DNA from: Dyadobacter sandarakinus | GTDB lineage: Bacteria > Bacteroidota > Bacteroidia > Cytophagales > Spirosomataceae | Assembly (NCBI RefSeq): GCF_016894445.1 | Contig: NZ_CP056775.1 | Span: 5,637,001-5,701,000, forward strand | Length of the DNA: 64,000 nucleotides | Direction: 5' to 3' | Shown here: positions 17,042 to 25,774 of the stretch, one piece after another | Layout of the letters: each line of letters opens with the position of its first letter | How positions within the stretch are numbered: position 1 is the first letter of the stretch | Program-made: the position numbers and the translations under genes | The notes under the pieces: generated by a model | The model's database searches: none | Told to the model about the DNA's origin: nothing | What the model saw: the letters and a program-made list of their open reading frames with translations, nothing else

Positions 17042-17962
17042 TCATTGCAGTATGTGTGCAAAAAAGCTGCCTGCAATACCGCAGATCGCCTTGATCAGCA
17101 GCAATCCATCAATCACTACCAGGTAATAAAGAATATTCCGGGGCCGCTGCAATGCAAAAGCCACCGCCAGCAGGCATATGAAGGGCACCATGTTGAACAA
17201 CACCGTAACCGGTCCGATCTGCCGGTAAGCCGCAAAGGTCAGGAATGAAGCCAGCCCTACCAGCAGCAGCGGGATCAGTACATAGAAAATGGTGTTTTTC
17301 AGCCCCATTTGTACCACAAATGTTTTCAGCTGAATGTTGGAGTCATCCTCATAGTCCTTGATATCGAACATGATTGCGTTTACTGTACAGAACATCCAGT
17401 TTTTGATAAACAGCCAGATCAGGAAAGCCGGCTCCCGGATTTCAATTCCATCGTGCAGCTTTACCATCGCTACCGGAAACAGGTTCACGCAGCCTGCCCA
17501 CACAAACCCGATCACAAATGCCTTCATCCAGCCTGTATTACGCAGGTTATAGCGACCTATCGCAGAAGGTAAAAGGCCGTAATACAGCAAGGCAGCCAGT
17601 GGAACAAGTCCAAGTGCCAGCCAGTACCGTATTGGCAGCGAGCCGATTTTACCAAAATCATAACATAAAAAGATACCCGCAAGCACCAGGAATGCAACCC
17701 AAAGGACTGCCCGGCTGTACCTGACGAAGCTGTGGTGCGTGCGGTACCATTCCGTACGCGGATTGTCGGTAACCTGGTTGCCGGCCGGGACCCAGTAAGC
17801 GTGGGTATAGTACAAAACCGTAGCCACAAACACCAGCAGATAGTACCAGAATGGGTTAAGAGGCAAGCCGAGCTGAAATGCAGTTTCGAGCGACAAGGCT
17901 ACGGCAAGACCTCCGACGAAGTAATTGGCGAAAAAAATGAACCCAACAATGCTGCGGATCAT
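17042..17962 (-). CDS. UbiA-like prenyltransferase family membrane protein
   Basis: A 306-residue protein with eight or nine predicted membrane helices. The helix pattern and the segment NAIMFDIKDYEDDSN (about residues 195-209) fit the second aspartate-rich motif of the UbiA superfamily. The first motif, normally N-D-x-x-D-x-x-x-D, is not clear: the corresponding loop reads NQVTDNPRTEWYR. It may therefore be a divergent prenyltransferase for an unusual acceptor, or a non-catalytic relative. It heads a two-gene unit with the methyltransferase and diverges from the M28 peptidase gene. Confidence 0.6.
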   Translation of the reverse strand: MIRSIVGFIFFANYFVGGLAVALSLETAFQLGLPLNPFWYYLLVFVATVLYYTHAYWVPAGNQVTDNPRTEWYRTHHSFVRYSRAVLWVAFLVLAGIFLCYDFGKIGSLPIRYWLALGLVPLAALLYYGLLPSAIGRYNLRNTGWMKAFVIGFVWAGCVNLFPVAMVKLHDGIEIREPAFLIWLFIKNWMFCTVNAIMFDIKDYEDDSNIQLKTFVVQMGLKNTIFYVLIPLLLVGLASFLTFAAYRQIGPVTVLFNMVPFICLLAVAFALQRPRNILYYLVVIDGLLLIKAICGIAGSFFAHILQ

Positions 17963-18019
17963 TTGGGAGCTTTTTATATCTTGGAAAACAGATTAAATCT
18001 TCAATTAAAGTCAAAGTAC

Positions 18020-19570
18020 ATGAAAAAATTTTCCCGGATTGCCATTCTTCTGCTCTTGCTCGGTACGCAGCTGACATTCGGCCAGGTAAAGGACCCTGTG
18101 GTAGACAATATTGTAAAAGAGGCAACCGACAATTCCCAGCTTGAAAAACTCGCACACGAACTGCTCGACGTAATCGGGCCGCGACTGGTAGGCACTCCCC
18201 AGATGCAGCAGGCCCATGACTGGGCGGTTGGGAAATACAAAGATTGGGGCATTGCCGCGCGCAATGAAAAATGGGGTGAATGGAGAGGATGGGAGCGGGG
18301 CGTCTCGCACATCGATATGGTTGCGCCGCGCGTCAAATCGCTCGAAGGTATGCAGCTGGCCTGGAATCCGGGTACTGGCAGCAAGCCCGTCGTAGCCGAC
18401 GTGATGATTCTGCCCGATGTGGCCGATTCCGTCGCTTTCGGCCAGTGGCTGCCTTCCTGCAAGGGCAAGTTTGTGCTGATCAGCATGCCGCAGCCTACCG
18501 GCCGGCCTGACTACAACTGGCAGGAATTTGGAACGAAAGAGTCTTTTGAAAAAATGAAAAAAGAGCGCGATGCCCAAACCGACGCCTGGGCGCAGCGCCT
18601 GAAAAAAACCGGCTACAATGGACGTACCCTGCCCGCAGCACTGGAAAAAGCAGGCGCAGCAGGTGTCGTCATGTCGTACTGGTCAAAAGGGTTTGGGGCA
18701 AACAAGATTTTCGGGGCCTATACCAGGAAAATACCGACTGTTGATATTTCCCTGGAAGATTATGGCTTGCTGTACCGGCTGGCGGAATCGGGGCATACAC
18801 CCCGTATCAGCGCCAGGGCCGAGTCAAAGGAGTCGGGTGTTGTGCCAACCTTTAATACCATCGGAGAAATTAAAGGAAGCACGAAGCCTGATGAATATGT
18901 CGTCCTTTCAGCCCACTTTGATTCCTGGGACGGCGGTACCGGCGCTACCGACAATGGTACCGGTACCCTCGTGATGATGGAGGCCATGCGCATTCTGAAA
19001 AAGGTTTACCCTAATCCTAAACGGACGATCCTGGTAGGCCACTGGGGCAGCGAGGAGCAGGGACTGAATGGTTCGCGGGCCTTTGTGGAAGACCATCCCG
19101 AAATCGTGCAGAACATCCAGGCGCTTTTCAACCAGGACAATGGTACCGGGCGCGTGGTAAATCTCTCCGGGCAGGGTTTTCTGAATGCGTATGATTACCT
19201 CGGACGCTGGCTGACGAAAGTACCTGAGGAGATCAGGACCCCGATCGAAACCAGATTTCCGGGAGCGCCGGGCGGCGGCGGGTCGGATTTCGCCTCGTTT
19301 GTGGCGGCAGGAGCACCGGCCTTTTCACTCAGCTCGCTCAATTGGTCGTATGGTACTTACACCTGGCATACCAACCGGGATACCTATGACAAAATCGTGT
19401 TTGACGACGTGCGGAGTAATGCAATCCTGGCGGCGATCCTGGCTTATCAGGCCAGTGAAGACCCTGTGAAAACGTCCCGCGAAAAGAGCATTTTGCCTTT
19501 GAACACCAAAGGAGAGCCTACTGCCTGGCCCGAACAAAGAAAGGCAACTCGGCGCGGCGGACTGGATTGA
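18020..19570 (+). CDS. M28-family zinc aminopeptidase, exported
   Basis: A 516-residue exported peptidase. ATG 18020 gives a Sec signal (IAILLLLLGTQLTFG, cut before QVK); the open frame upstream (from 17732) lies antisense to the UbiA-like gene and is not coding. Residues 60-270 hold a PA-like insert domain. The catalytic domain has the metal ligands in VVLSAHFDSWDGGTGATDNG, GHWGSEEQGLNGSRAF, FNQDNGTGR and the closing TYTWHTNRDTYDKI. This order fits the di-zinc carboxypeptidase Q/aminopeptidase branch. It should act on peptides in the periplasm. A terminator separates it from the M17 peptidase gene. Confidence 0.9.
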   Translation: MKKFSRIAILLLLLGTQLTFGQVKDPVVDNIVKEATDNSQLEKLAHELLDVIGPRLVGTPQMQQAHDWAVGKYKDWGIAARNEKWGEWRGWERGVSHIDMVAPRVKSLEGMQLAWNPGTGSKPVVADVMILPDVADSVAFGQWLPSCKGKFVLISMPQPTGRPDYNWQEFGTKESFEKMKKERDAQTDAWAQRLKKTGYNGRTLPAALEKAGAAGVVMSYWSKGFGANKIFGAYTRKIPTVDISLEDYGLLYRLAESGHTPRISARAESKESGVVPTFNTIGEIKGSTKPDEYVVLSAHFDSWDGGTGATDNGTGTLVMMEAMRILKKVYPNPKRTILVGHWGSEEQGLNGSRAFVEDHPEIVQNIQALFNQDNGTGRVVNLSGQGFLNAYDYLGRWLTKVPEEIRTPIETRFPGAPGGGGSDFASFVAAGAPAFSLSSLNWSYGTYTWHTNRDTYDKIVFDDVRSNAILAAILAYQASEDPVKTSREKSILPLNTKGEPTAWPEQRKATRRGGLD

Positions 19571-19583
19571 AGTCATTATACGG

Positions 19584-19616
19584 AGAGCAGAAGCAACTCG
19601 CTTTTGCTCTTTTTTA
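19584..19616 (+). terminator. Terminator between M28 and M17 peptidase genes
   Basis: AGAGCAGAAGC (19584-19594) pairs with GCTTTTGCTCT (19600-19610) with one G-T pair and a 5-nt loop, followed by six T. It lies 13 bases after the M28 stop and just before the M17 start. Confidence 0.85.
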
Positions 19617-19630
19617 TTCAAAACATAACT

Positions 19631-21034
19631 ATGAAAATCCTGCAAATACAGCAGTCTGATGACGACAAGCTGATCATCAAACCTTACGAGCAGGGCGCTG
19701 AGCCTGCCAACCAGGAAATGTTCCGGGCAGAAAAGGATGAGCTATGGTGGTATGCTTCGAAAGAACTGTGGGTGGGTCTGGGCAAAGAACCAAAGCTCCC
19801 GGCGGTTACAAAGGTGTTCCGGTCATTGTTTTTCAAAAGAAAAGACCGCTGGGCACAGGAAATTATACTGGATGCCAGGGGACACTCCGCAGAATGGATT
19901 TCCAATGCAGTAAACGGTATCCTGCTTGGCGGGTACAACATTCAGCTTTATAAAACAGAGCCCAAAGCATTCAGCCCGTTTTTCGGCGGGGAGGGCGTGC
20001 TGTATGTTTTGACGGAACAAGCCTCTCCCGAAACAAATCGCGCGATTGTGCAGGCACAGTCAGTTGCGGAGGTGCAGATGCGTATCATGGACCTGATGAA
20101 TGCGCCGTCCAACTACAAAAATCCCGGAACGCTGGCAGCCTGGGCCGAACAATCGGGCAGCACGTACGGGTATGATGTGCAGATCTTTGACCAGCAGGCA
20201 TTGGAAAACCAGGGAATGCACGCCCTGCTGGCCGTAGGCAGGGGAAGTGAAGTTCCGCCGCTGATGATCGTGGCAGATTACCAGCCGCCGCATTATACCA
20301 GAACGGTAGCACTGGTCGGGAAAGGTGTCACCTTCGATACCGGCGGCATTTCGATCAAGCCCTCGGCTAATATGCACCTGATGAAAAGTGACATGGGCGG
20401 TGCCGGGGCAGTACTGGGTACCATTGAGCTGGCAGCCCGCCTGCAGATGCCGGTGCGCATTATTGCCGTCGTGCCCGCTACCGAAAATGCCGTGGATGCC
20501 CGTTCCATCAAGCCGGGCGATGTCATTGGTTCATACGCCGGCAAAACGATTGAGGTGATTGACACCGATGCGGAGGGCCGCCTCATTCTCGCCGACGGCC
20601 TCAGCTATGCAGTCCGTAACTACCAGCCCGACGTGCTGATTGATCTTGCGACGCTCACCGGCAGTGTGATCCAGACGCTCGGCTATGAGGCTGCGGGGCT
20701 GTTTACACCCAGTGACACCCTCGCCCGGGAGCTTACATCCGCCGGGGACCATACGGGTGAGCGGCTGTGGCGCCTGCCCGTTTGGGACGAGTACAAAGAG
20801 GAGATTGCCTCCGACATTGCAGATCTGAAAAATTACCACGGCAAGCCGATGGCCGGCGCCATAGTAGCCGCCAAATTCCTGGAAGTGTTTACCGACGCGC
20901 ATCCGCAATGGGCGCATTTGGATATTGCCGGTACCGCATTTGGTGATACGGCCTTTGCACCGGGACGTGCGGGTACAGCCTACGGGATACGCCTGCTGCA
21001 TGCCTATCTGGCGGCACTTGCAGGCAATGTATAA
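19631..21034 (+). CDS. Leucyl aminopeptidase family (M17) protein
   Basis: A 467-residue cytosolic di-zinc aminopeptidase. I chose ATG 19631; the upstream part of the frame lies in the terminator. The C-terminal catalytic domain has VGKGVTFDTGGISIKPS (metal-binding lysine and aspartate), KSDMGGAGAV, and the signature DTDAEGRLILADGLSYA with its metal-binding aspartate and glutamate. The N-terminal domain is divergent, as is usual for M17. It should release N-terminal residues during peptide turnover. Confidence 0.92.
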   Translation: MKILQIQQSDDDKLIIKPYEQGAEPANQEMFRAEKDELWWYASKELWVGLGKEPKLPAVTKVFRSLFFKRKDRWAQEIILDARGHSAEWISNAVNGILLGGYNIQLYKTEPKAFSPFFGGEGVLYVLTEQASPETNRAIVQAQSVAEVQMRIMDLMNAPSNYKNPGTLAAWAEQSGSTYGYDVQIFDQQALENQGMHALLAVGRGSEVPPLMIVADYQPPHYTRTVALVGKGVTFDTGGISIKPSANMHLMKSDMGGAGAVLGTIELAARLQMPVRIIAVVPATENAVDARSIKPGDVIGSYAGKTIEVIDTDAEGRLILADGLSYAVRNYQPDVLIDLATLTGSVIQTLGYEAAGLFTPSDTLARELTSAGDHTGERLWRLPVWDEYKEEIASDIADLKNYHGKPMAGAIVAAKFLEVFTDAHPQWAHLDIAGTAFGDTAFAPGRAGTAYGIRLLHAYLAALAGNV

Positions 21035-21075
21035 GTGAAAAGGTTGTTTTAAGGTCAAAATTAAAAGGTACTTCC

Positions 21076-21105
21076 TTTGAGGATTGGTTCTTTTTGCTAG
21101 ATTTG
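21076..21105 (+). promoter_or_regulatory. Bacteroidota-type promoter of the ATP-grasp gene
   Basis: TTTG (21076-21079), 18 nt, TAGATTTG (21098-21105). Both boxes match the phylum consensus (TTTG and TAnnTTTG). The expected start of transcription is near 21112, about 50 bases before ATG 21160. Confidence 0.7.
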
Positions 21106-21159
21106 AGAAAGCGCGCCTCTCCCGCCCGGCTGCGTTATTTTTCACTAAAAAACCGGCTT

Positions 21160-22374
21160 ATGTCGCAAACGCTTACGTTCCTCTGCATTTCAACTTATTT
21201 CAAAGGAAACGATTTCCTGAAAGCCTGCAAGGAGGCCGGGAACACCGTATACCTGCTCACAGCCAAGAAGCTGGAAAGCAAGCCATGGACGCGCGAAGCA
21301 GTAGATGAGTTTTTTTACATTGAAGAAGGACCCGACAAAGCGTATAACATGCAGGACATCATCAATGGACTGGCGTATGTGATGCGCACCCGGCCCATTC
21401 ACCGGGTGGTGGCCATGGATGATTTTGATGTCGAGAAGGCAGCGCATATCAGGGAGTATTTCAGGATACCCGGTATGGGACAAACAACAGCCCGCTACTT
21501 TCGCGACAAGCTCGCTATGCGTACCAAGGCGGCCGAGTCGGGGATACTGGTGCCTGGTTTTTCGTCCCTCTTCAATGACGACGATATCAATCGTTTTATA
21601 GAAAAATATCCTGGCCCGTGGATGATCAAGCCACGTTCAGAAGCTTCGGCTACGGGCATCAGAAAAATGCATTCGGCGGAAGAGCTATGGCAAACAATCC
21701 ATGAACTGGGCGACCGGCGCCATGCCTACCTGGTAGAGCAGTACAAGCCGGGTGACGTGTACCATGTCGATTCCATTTCGTATAACGGAAGGGTGATTTT
21801 CCTTTGGAACAGCAAATACCTGGCCCCGCCTTTTGATGTAGCCCATGAAGGCGGAATTTTCCGGTCAGTCACGGTACCCTTTGATTCTGCGGAAGAACAT
21901 GCGCTCGAAACGCTGGCCGTGGACCTGCTGAAAGCCTTTGGATTAAAACACAGTGCGTCCCATACCGAGGTGATCCGCTGCCATGATGATGGTAAATATT
22001 ATTTTCTTGAAACATCTTCCCGCGTAGGCGGCGCCAATCTTTCGGAAATGGTTGAGGCGTCCTCTGGAATAAACCTCTGGAAAGAATGGGCACGAATGGA
22101 AAGTGCCGAGGTACGGGGTGAAAACTACAAGCTGCCGCCTGTCAGGAAAGATTATGCGGGCATTATTATATCGCTTACCCGGCAGGAGTGGCCTGACCTG
22201 TCTGTTTTTAATGATCCTGAAATTGTATGGACCATGCACGAGCCGCACCACGTGGGGCTGGTGGTACGTTCTGCTTCGCGCGAGCGGGTGCTGGAGCTGC
22301 TGGATCAGTATGCAGACATTATCCGCCGCGAGTACCACGCCTCAGCACCCGTACCCGAGCGGCCTGCACATTAG
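21160..22374 (+). CDS. ATP-grasp domain enzyme
   Basis: A 404-residue protein; ATG 21160 is preferred because the frame upstream of it contains the promoter. The N-terminal part (about 1-110) is a Rossmann-like pre-ATP-grasp domain (FLCISTYFKGNDFLKACKEA). The ATP-grasp core has YFRDKLAMRTKAAESGI, GPWMIKPRSEASATGIRKM with the ATP-binding lysine, and YYFLETSSRVGGANLSEM with metal and substrate residues. The family joins a carboxylate to an amine or thiol. It resembles the carbamoyl-phosphate synthase/biotin carboxylase-like group; the substrate is unknown. The LacI gene follows after 48 bases. Confidence 0.82.
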   Translation: MSQTLTFLCISTYFKGNDFLKACKEAGNTVYLLTAKKLESKPWTREAVDEFFYIEEGPDKAYNMQDIINGLAYVMRTRPIHRVVAMDDFDVEKAAHIREYFRIPGMGQTTARYFRDKLAMRTKAAESGILVPGFSSLFNDDDINRFIEKYPGPWMIKPRSEASATGIRKMHSAEELWQTIHELGDRRHAYLVEQYKPGDVYHVDSISYNGRVIFLWNSKYLAPPFDVAHEGGIFRSVTVPFDSAEEHALETLAVDLLKAFGLKHSASHTEVIRCHDDGKYYFLETSSRVGGANLSEMVEASSGINLWKEWARMESAEVRGENYKLPPVRKDYAGIIISLTRQEWPDLSVFNDPEIVWTMHEPHHVGLVVRSASRERVLELLDQYADIIRREYHASAPVPERPAH

Positions 22375-22422
22375 GATCTCCGGCCGGCGGAAACAAGTAC
22401 AGCTTCCAAAACGCATCTGACA

Positions 22423-23448
22423 TTGGAAACGATCACGATCAAGGATATTGCCAAGGCACTCCACCTGTCGACCTCGACGGTATCGCGCGCATTGCGCAAC
22501 AGCTACGAGATTAATCCGGAAACGAAAAGGCTGGTTACGGAGTATGCTCAAAAGATGCAGTACCGGCCCAATCCCATTGCATTGAGCCTCCGCGAAAGCA
22601 GAAGCAAATCCATCGGGGTGATCATACCCGAGATTGCCAACAACTTTTTTTCGCAGCTGATCAATGGTATCGAGTCCGTAGCATATGACCTGGGTTATTA
22701 TGTAGTCATTTTTCAAAGTCACGAATCGTATGAACGGGAGGTAGCGCATACCAACTTCCTGGTTTCCCGCAAGGTGGACGGCCTGCTGATTTCTCTTTCA
22801 AGCCTGACGACCAATCTGCTGCATTTCCAGGAGCTGATGACCAAGGGGCTGCCGATTGTATTTATGGACCGGGTACCCAATGAAATCGCGACCCACAAAG
22901 TGGTAGCCGATAATTTTGAGGGGAGCTATGGTGCCACACAGCATTTGATCCGTGCAGGTCGCCGGCGCATTGCGCACCTTACCAGCCCCATTTACCTTTC
23001 CATTACCACCGAGCGGCTTGCAGGTTACCGCAAGGCGCTGGAAGATCACGGGATTGCTTTTGACGAAAAATATGTACGCTACTTTGCGCACGGCGGAAAG
23101 GACGAGGGTGAAAACAGGGACGGCATACGCGCATTGATGCAATTGCCGGAACCGCCTGACGCGATCTTTTCAGCTTCTGACCGGCTTTCGACAGGCTGCC
23201 TTGCCGTATTGCAAAACGAGAAAGTGAAAGTGCCGGAGCAGGTAGCGCTGGTCGGTTTTACAAATTCCGGCGTAGCCGATCTCTTTAACCCACCCCTGAC
23301 CACAGTCGTACAACCTGCTATGGAAATGGGACAGCAGGCGATGAATCTGCTGATCCGCCTCATTGAGCATCCTCAGGCACAAAATAATTTTGAAACAATG
23401 GCATTCAAAACGTCCCTGAACGTCCGCGAATCATCCGCAGGGGCATAG
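22423..23448 (+). CDS. LacI-family transcriptional regulator
   Basis: A 341-residue DNA-binding protein. The helix-turn-helix TIKDIAKALHLSTSTVSRAL starts at residue 4, which fixes the start at the TTG codon 22423. The hinge and periplasmic-binding-like ligand domain follow (SIGVIIPEIANNFFSQLING, VDGLLISLSS, FMDRVPNE, DAIFSASDRLSTG, VALVGFTN). Such regulators bind a sugar or nucleoside effector. The gene converges with the GH31 glycosidase gene (gap of 5 bases); that enzyme is a plausible but unproven target. Confidence 0.9.
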   Translation: METITIKDIAKALHLSTSTVSRALRNSYEINPETKRLVTEYAQKMQYRPNPIALSLRESRSKSIGVIIPEIANNFFSQLINGIESVAYDLGYYVVIFQSHESYEREVAHTNFLVSRKVDGLLISLSSLTTNLLHFQELMTKGLPIVFMDRVPNEIATHKVVADNFEGSYGATQHLIRAGRRRIAHLTSPIYLSITTERLAGYRKALEDHGIAFDEKYVRYFAHGGKDEGENRDGIRALMQLPEPPDAIFSASDRLSTGCLAVLQNEKVKVPEQVALVGFTNSGVADLFNPPLTTVVQPAMEMGQQAMNLLIRLIEHPQAQNNFETMAFKTSLNVRESSAGA

Positions 23449-23453
23449 CAAGT

Positions 23454-25598
23454 TTAAGGAGCCATGTGCCGCCATGTTACCGACCCGACGGTGTTGATCT
23501 TATTCTTTTCGGGCTTTGTGATAGCACCCTTCCATTCACCGCCAGCTTGCTTTTCCATGGTAAGCTTTCGCCAGGAATATGCACCTTTTTCATAGTCGAA
23601 GGTTTCACCGTCATCGTCGTACAGCTGGTAGCTGCCGTTTTTGTCCCCGTAATGCCTGATTTCAAGATCCACCTTTTCACCTTTGGCAGGTGCATGCAGC
23701 CTGACGGGCATCATCGGGATCATGCCCCCGTCTTTTACAAATACCGGAATCCTGTCCATACCGGGCGTAATGGTGATCACCTCGCCATCTCCCGCCAGCT
23801 TGCCGGTGTAAAAGTCATACCATTTTCCCTTGGGTAAAATCACTTTCCGGCTTGTTTGTCCGGTAAATAAAGGTGCTACCAGCAGGTACTCGCCTGCCAT
23901 GTACTGGTCTTTCACTTCCTGGGTGACGGCTTCTTCGTACGGGTTTTCCTGCAGACTTGCCTGTACTTTCTCTTTTTTGATTCCTTGTGAAAACCCATCT
24001 TCCAGGCTCATGCCGCGGAAAGGCGGGATACCCTGGTAGTGATACCTCGCAAACTCAGAGTACCAGTAAGGCATCATCTGCATACGCAGCTCGGCCACAG
24101 CCTTGATCTGAGGCGCTACTTCCGGGAAAGTCCATGGCTGCATGCTGCTCGACCATGCATTGATCATCGCCATGGGCGAAAAACAGACGGTCTGAAAACG
24201 CCGCAGCCATTCCTCGGCTGTCTTGGATGCTCTTACTTCGGGTGTCCAGAGTACACCGGCATACCCGCTGTTGATCAGGGCGGTGATGAAATCCTGGTGG
24301 CTGTAATTATCATTATAAATCACGTACGGAAAGGAAGCCCCGCCCGCATTCGACGCCCTGACCAGTCCGTAGGTACGCGCATTGTTTTTCCTGAACATGT
24401 CGTAGCTGTACCGCTGTACCAGCAGGCCGTAGGTCTGGCGGATCTGTTCGGAACTGTGCCCGGACGGAAAGGTGGCCACATCAGGCCACAGGTAGGAATC
24501 GTACCCATCCACTTCGTCGATCTTGTATCCGCTTACGCCGATTTTTACATGTGCTTTTTCAAATTGCCCGAAAAGAATATTGGCAGCCTCCGGTATGCTC
24601 AGGTCGGGCACGGCACCGTTCCACACGGTATGCGTGCCGGTTAGCGGGAGTATTTGTTTGTAAATGGGCGCGTCGGGGGCAGGATAAGGATTAGTCCATA
24701 AGTTCACTTTTACCCTTGTGCTGTCCATACTTTTGATAAAGCCCGCCGGATCAGGAAACCGCGTCTTGTCCCACTCAAACGTACAGGGATAGGATTTGCT
24801 CTGCCAGCCGGGTTCCAGTCCGATAAAGTCCAGTGGAAAACCTTTTTCTTCAAACAGCCTGGCTTCGTTCCTGACCTGCCCGGCATTGTACAGCCGGTGC
24901 ACGCGCTGCGTAAAGCCGAGTCCCCATCGCGGAGGAAGGCAGCCGCCTCCGCTCAGCAGGTTGAAGCGCTGCACAGCCTGCATGGGCTTTGGTCCGGCAA
25001 ACAAATAAATTTCGGCACCCTGAGCAGGGATGAGCATTTCGACGGCATCGGAGTAGGGGTGAGCGTTCCAGATATCATCGGTATTGCGGTCCTGTACCGG
25101 AGGTGGATTTTTGCTGTCTCTCCGCACATGCGAGCCGGCGTACACATCGATGTACTTAGCCACATTCACAAACACTCCGTAGCCCCTGGACGAGATATAA
25201 AACGGTACCGGTGCATGTGTGCGCCCGTTATCAGACGTGCCGTAATGGTCCATGTGCAGCTGCATGATGCGCCCGCGCTGGTGTACGGTCTGAAAGTTGA
25301 GTCCGAAGCCAAAGAGCTGTTCTTCCTCCACAAGCGGGAAGCGGAGGTAGGTTTTTCCGTTATTCAGCTGAAAAGAAATCTCCGCGGCATCGAGCGGAAA
25401 ATCTTCCTTGGGCAGCTTCTGCAGGGCTGGTGATGCCGTAGTACCTGCGGCCTGCAGCAGGTTGTAAGTGTCAGGTGTTCCGGCAATGCCTTTCCAGACG
25501 CCCGGCGCAATTTCCTGCCATTGAATGGACTGGGCGGAACAGCAGAAGGAAATTATGCAAAGCAGGACAAGCGGGAGAATCCTCATTTTGGTTTTCAT
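23454..25598 (-). CDS. Glycoside hydrolase family 31 (alpha-glucosidase/alpha-xylosidase-like), exported
   Basis: A 714-residue exported enzyme with a Sec signal (LPLVLLCIISFCCSA, cut before QSI; a cysteine pair near the cleavage site leaves lipidation possible). After an N-terminal beta domain (FGFGLNFQTVHQRGR) comes the catalytic barrel with FIGLEPGW, the nucleophile motif GYKIDEVDG (Asp361) and the region RASNAGGASFPYVIYNDNYS that should hold the acid/base, followed by beta-sandwich domains (YDDDGETFDYEKGAY). Acts on alpha-linked oligosaccharides, probably in the periplasm or on the surface. No SusCD pair lies nearby. Confidence 0.87.
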   Translation of the reverse strand: MKTKMRILPLVLLCIISFCCSAQSIQWQEIAPGVWKGIAGTPDTYNLLQAAGTTASPALQKLPKEDFPLDAAEISFQLNNGKTYLRFPLVEEEQLFGFGLNFQTVHQRGRIMQLHMDHYGTSDNGRTHAPVPFYISSRGYGVFVNVAKYIDVYAGSHVRRDSKNPPPVQDRNTDDIWNAHPYSDAVEMLIPAQGAEIYLFAGPKPMQAVQRFNLLSGGGCLPPRWGLGFTQRVHRLYNAGQVRNEARLFEEKGFPLDFIGLEPGWQSKSYPCTFEWDKTRFPDPAGFIKSMDSTRVKVNLWTNPYPAPDAPIYKQILPLTGTHTVWNGAVPDLSIPEAANILFGQFEKAHVKIGVSGYKIDEVDGYDSYLWPDVATFPSGHSSEQIRQTYGLLVQRYSYDMFRKNNARTYGLVRASNAGGASFPYVIYNDNYSHQDFITALINSGYAGVLWTPEVRASKTAEEWLRRFQTVCFSPMAMINAWSSSMQPWTFPEVAPQIKAVAELRMQMMPYWYSEFARYHYQGIPPFRGMSLEDGFSQGIKKEKVQASLQENPYEEAVTQEVKDQYMAGEYLLVAPLFTGQTSRKVILPKGKWYDFYTGKLAGDGEVITITPGMDRIPVFVKDGGMIPMMPVRLHAPAKGEKVDLEIRHYGDKNGSYQLYDDDGETFDYEKGAYSWRKLTMEKQAGGEWKGAITKPEKNKINTVGSVTWRHMAP

Positions 25599-25642
25599 AT
25601 CAAAAAAAGACTAAATAGCAGGCATTGAGGATATAAGCAGTT

Positions 25643-25650
25643 TATTTTTG
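25643..25650 (+). promoter_or_regulatory. Candidate -7 box upstream of the aminotransferase gene
   Basis: TATTTTTG matches TAnnTTTG exactly, but the nearest upstream TTG (25625-25627) is only 15 nt away. It would give a leader of about 115 bases before ATG 25775. A weaker box TATATTTA lies at 25727-25734. Confidence 0.3.
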
Positions 25651-25774
25651 ATTTTACCTGCAAAGCATAAAAAATCCGGCAAGGGGCATGTGGTGGCTCT
25701 TTGGCCGCAGCTCAGCGGGTATTTGCTATATTTAGGCGCAGCCACCGCATTGATCATTCCATACTTTTATCCCA

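Noticed and set aside
17732-18019. 96-codon upstream extension of the M28 peptidase frame
   Set aside because: It lies antisense to the UbiA-like gene, lacks a signal peptide, and the ATG at 18020 gives a proper Sec signal.
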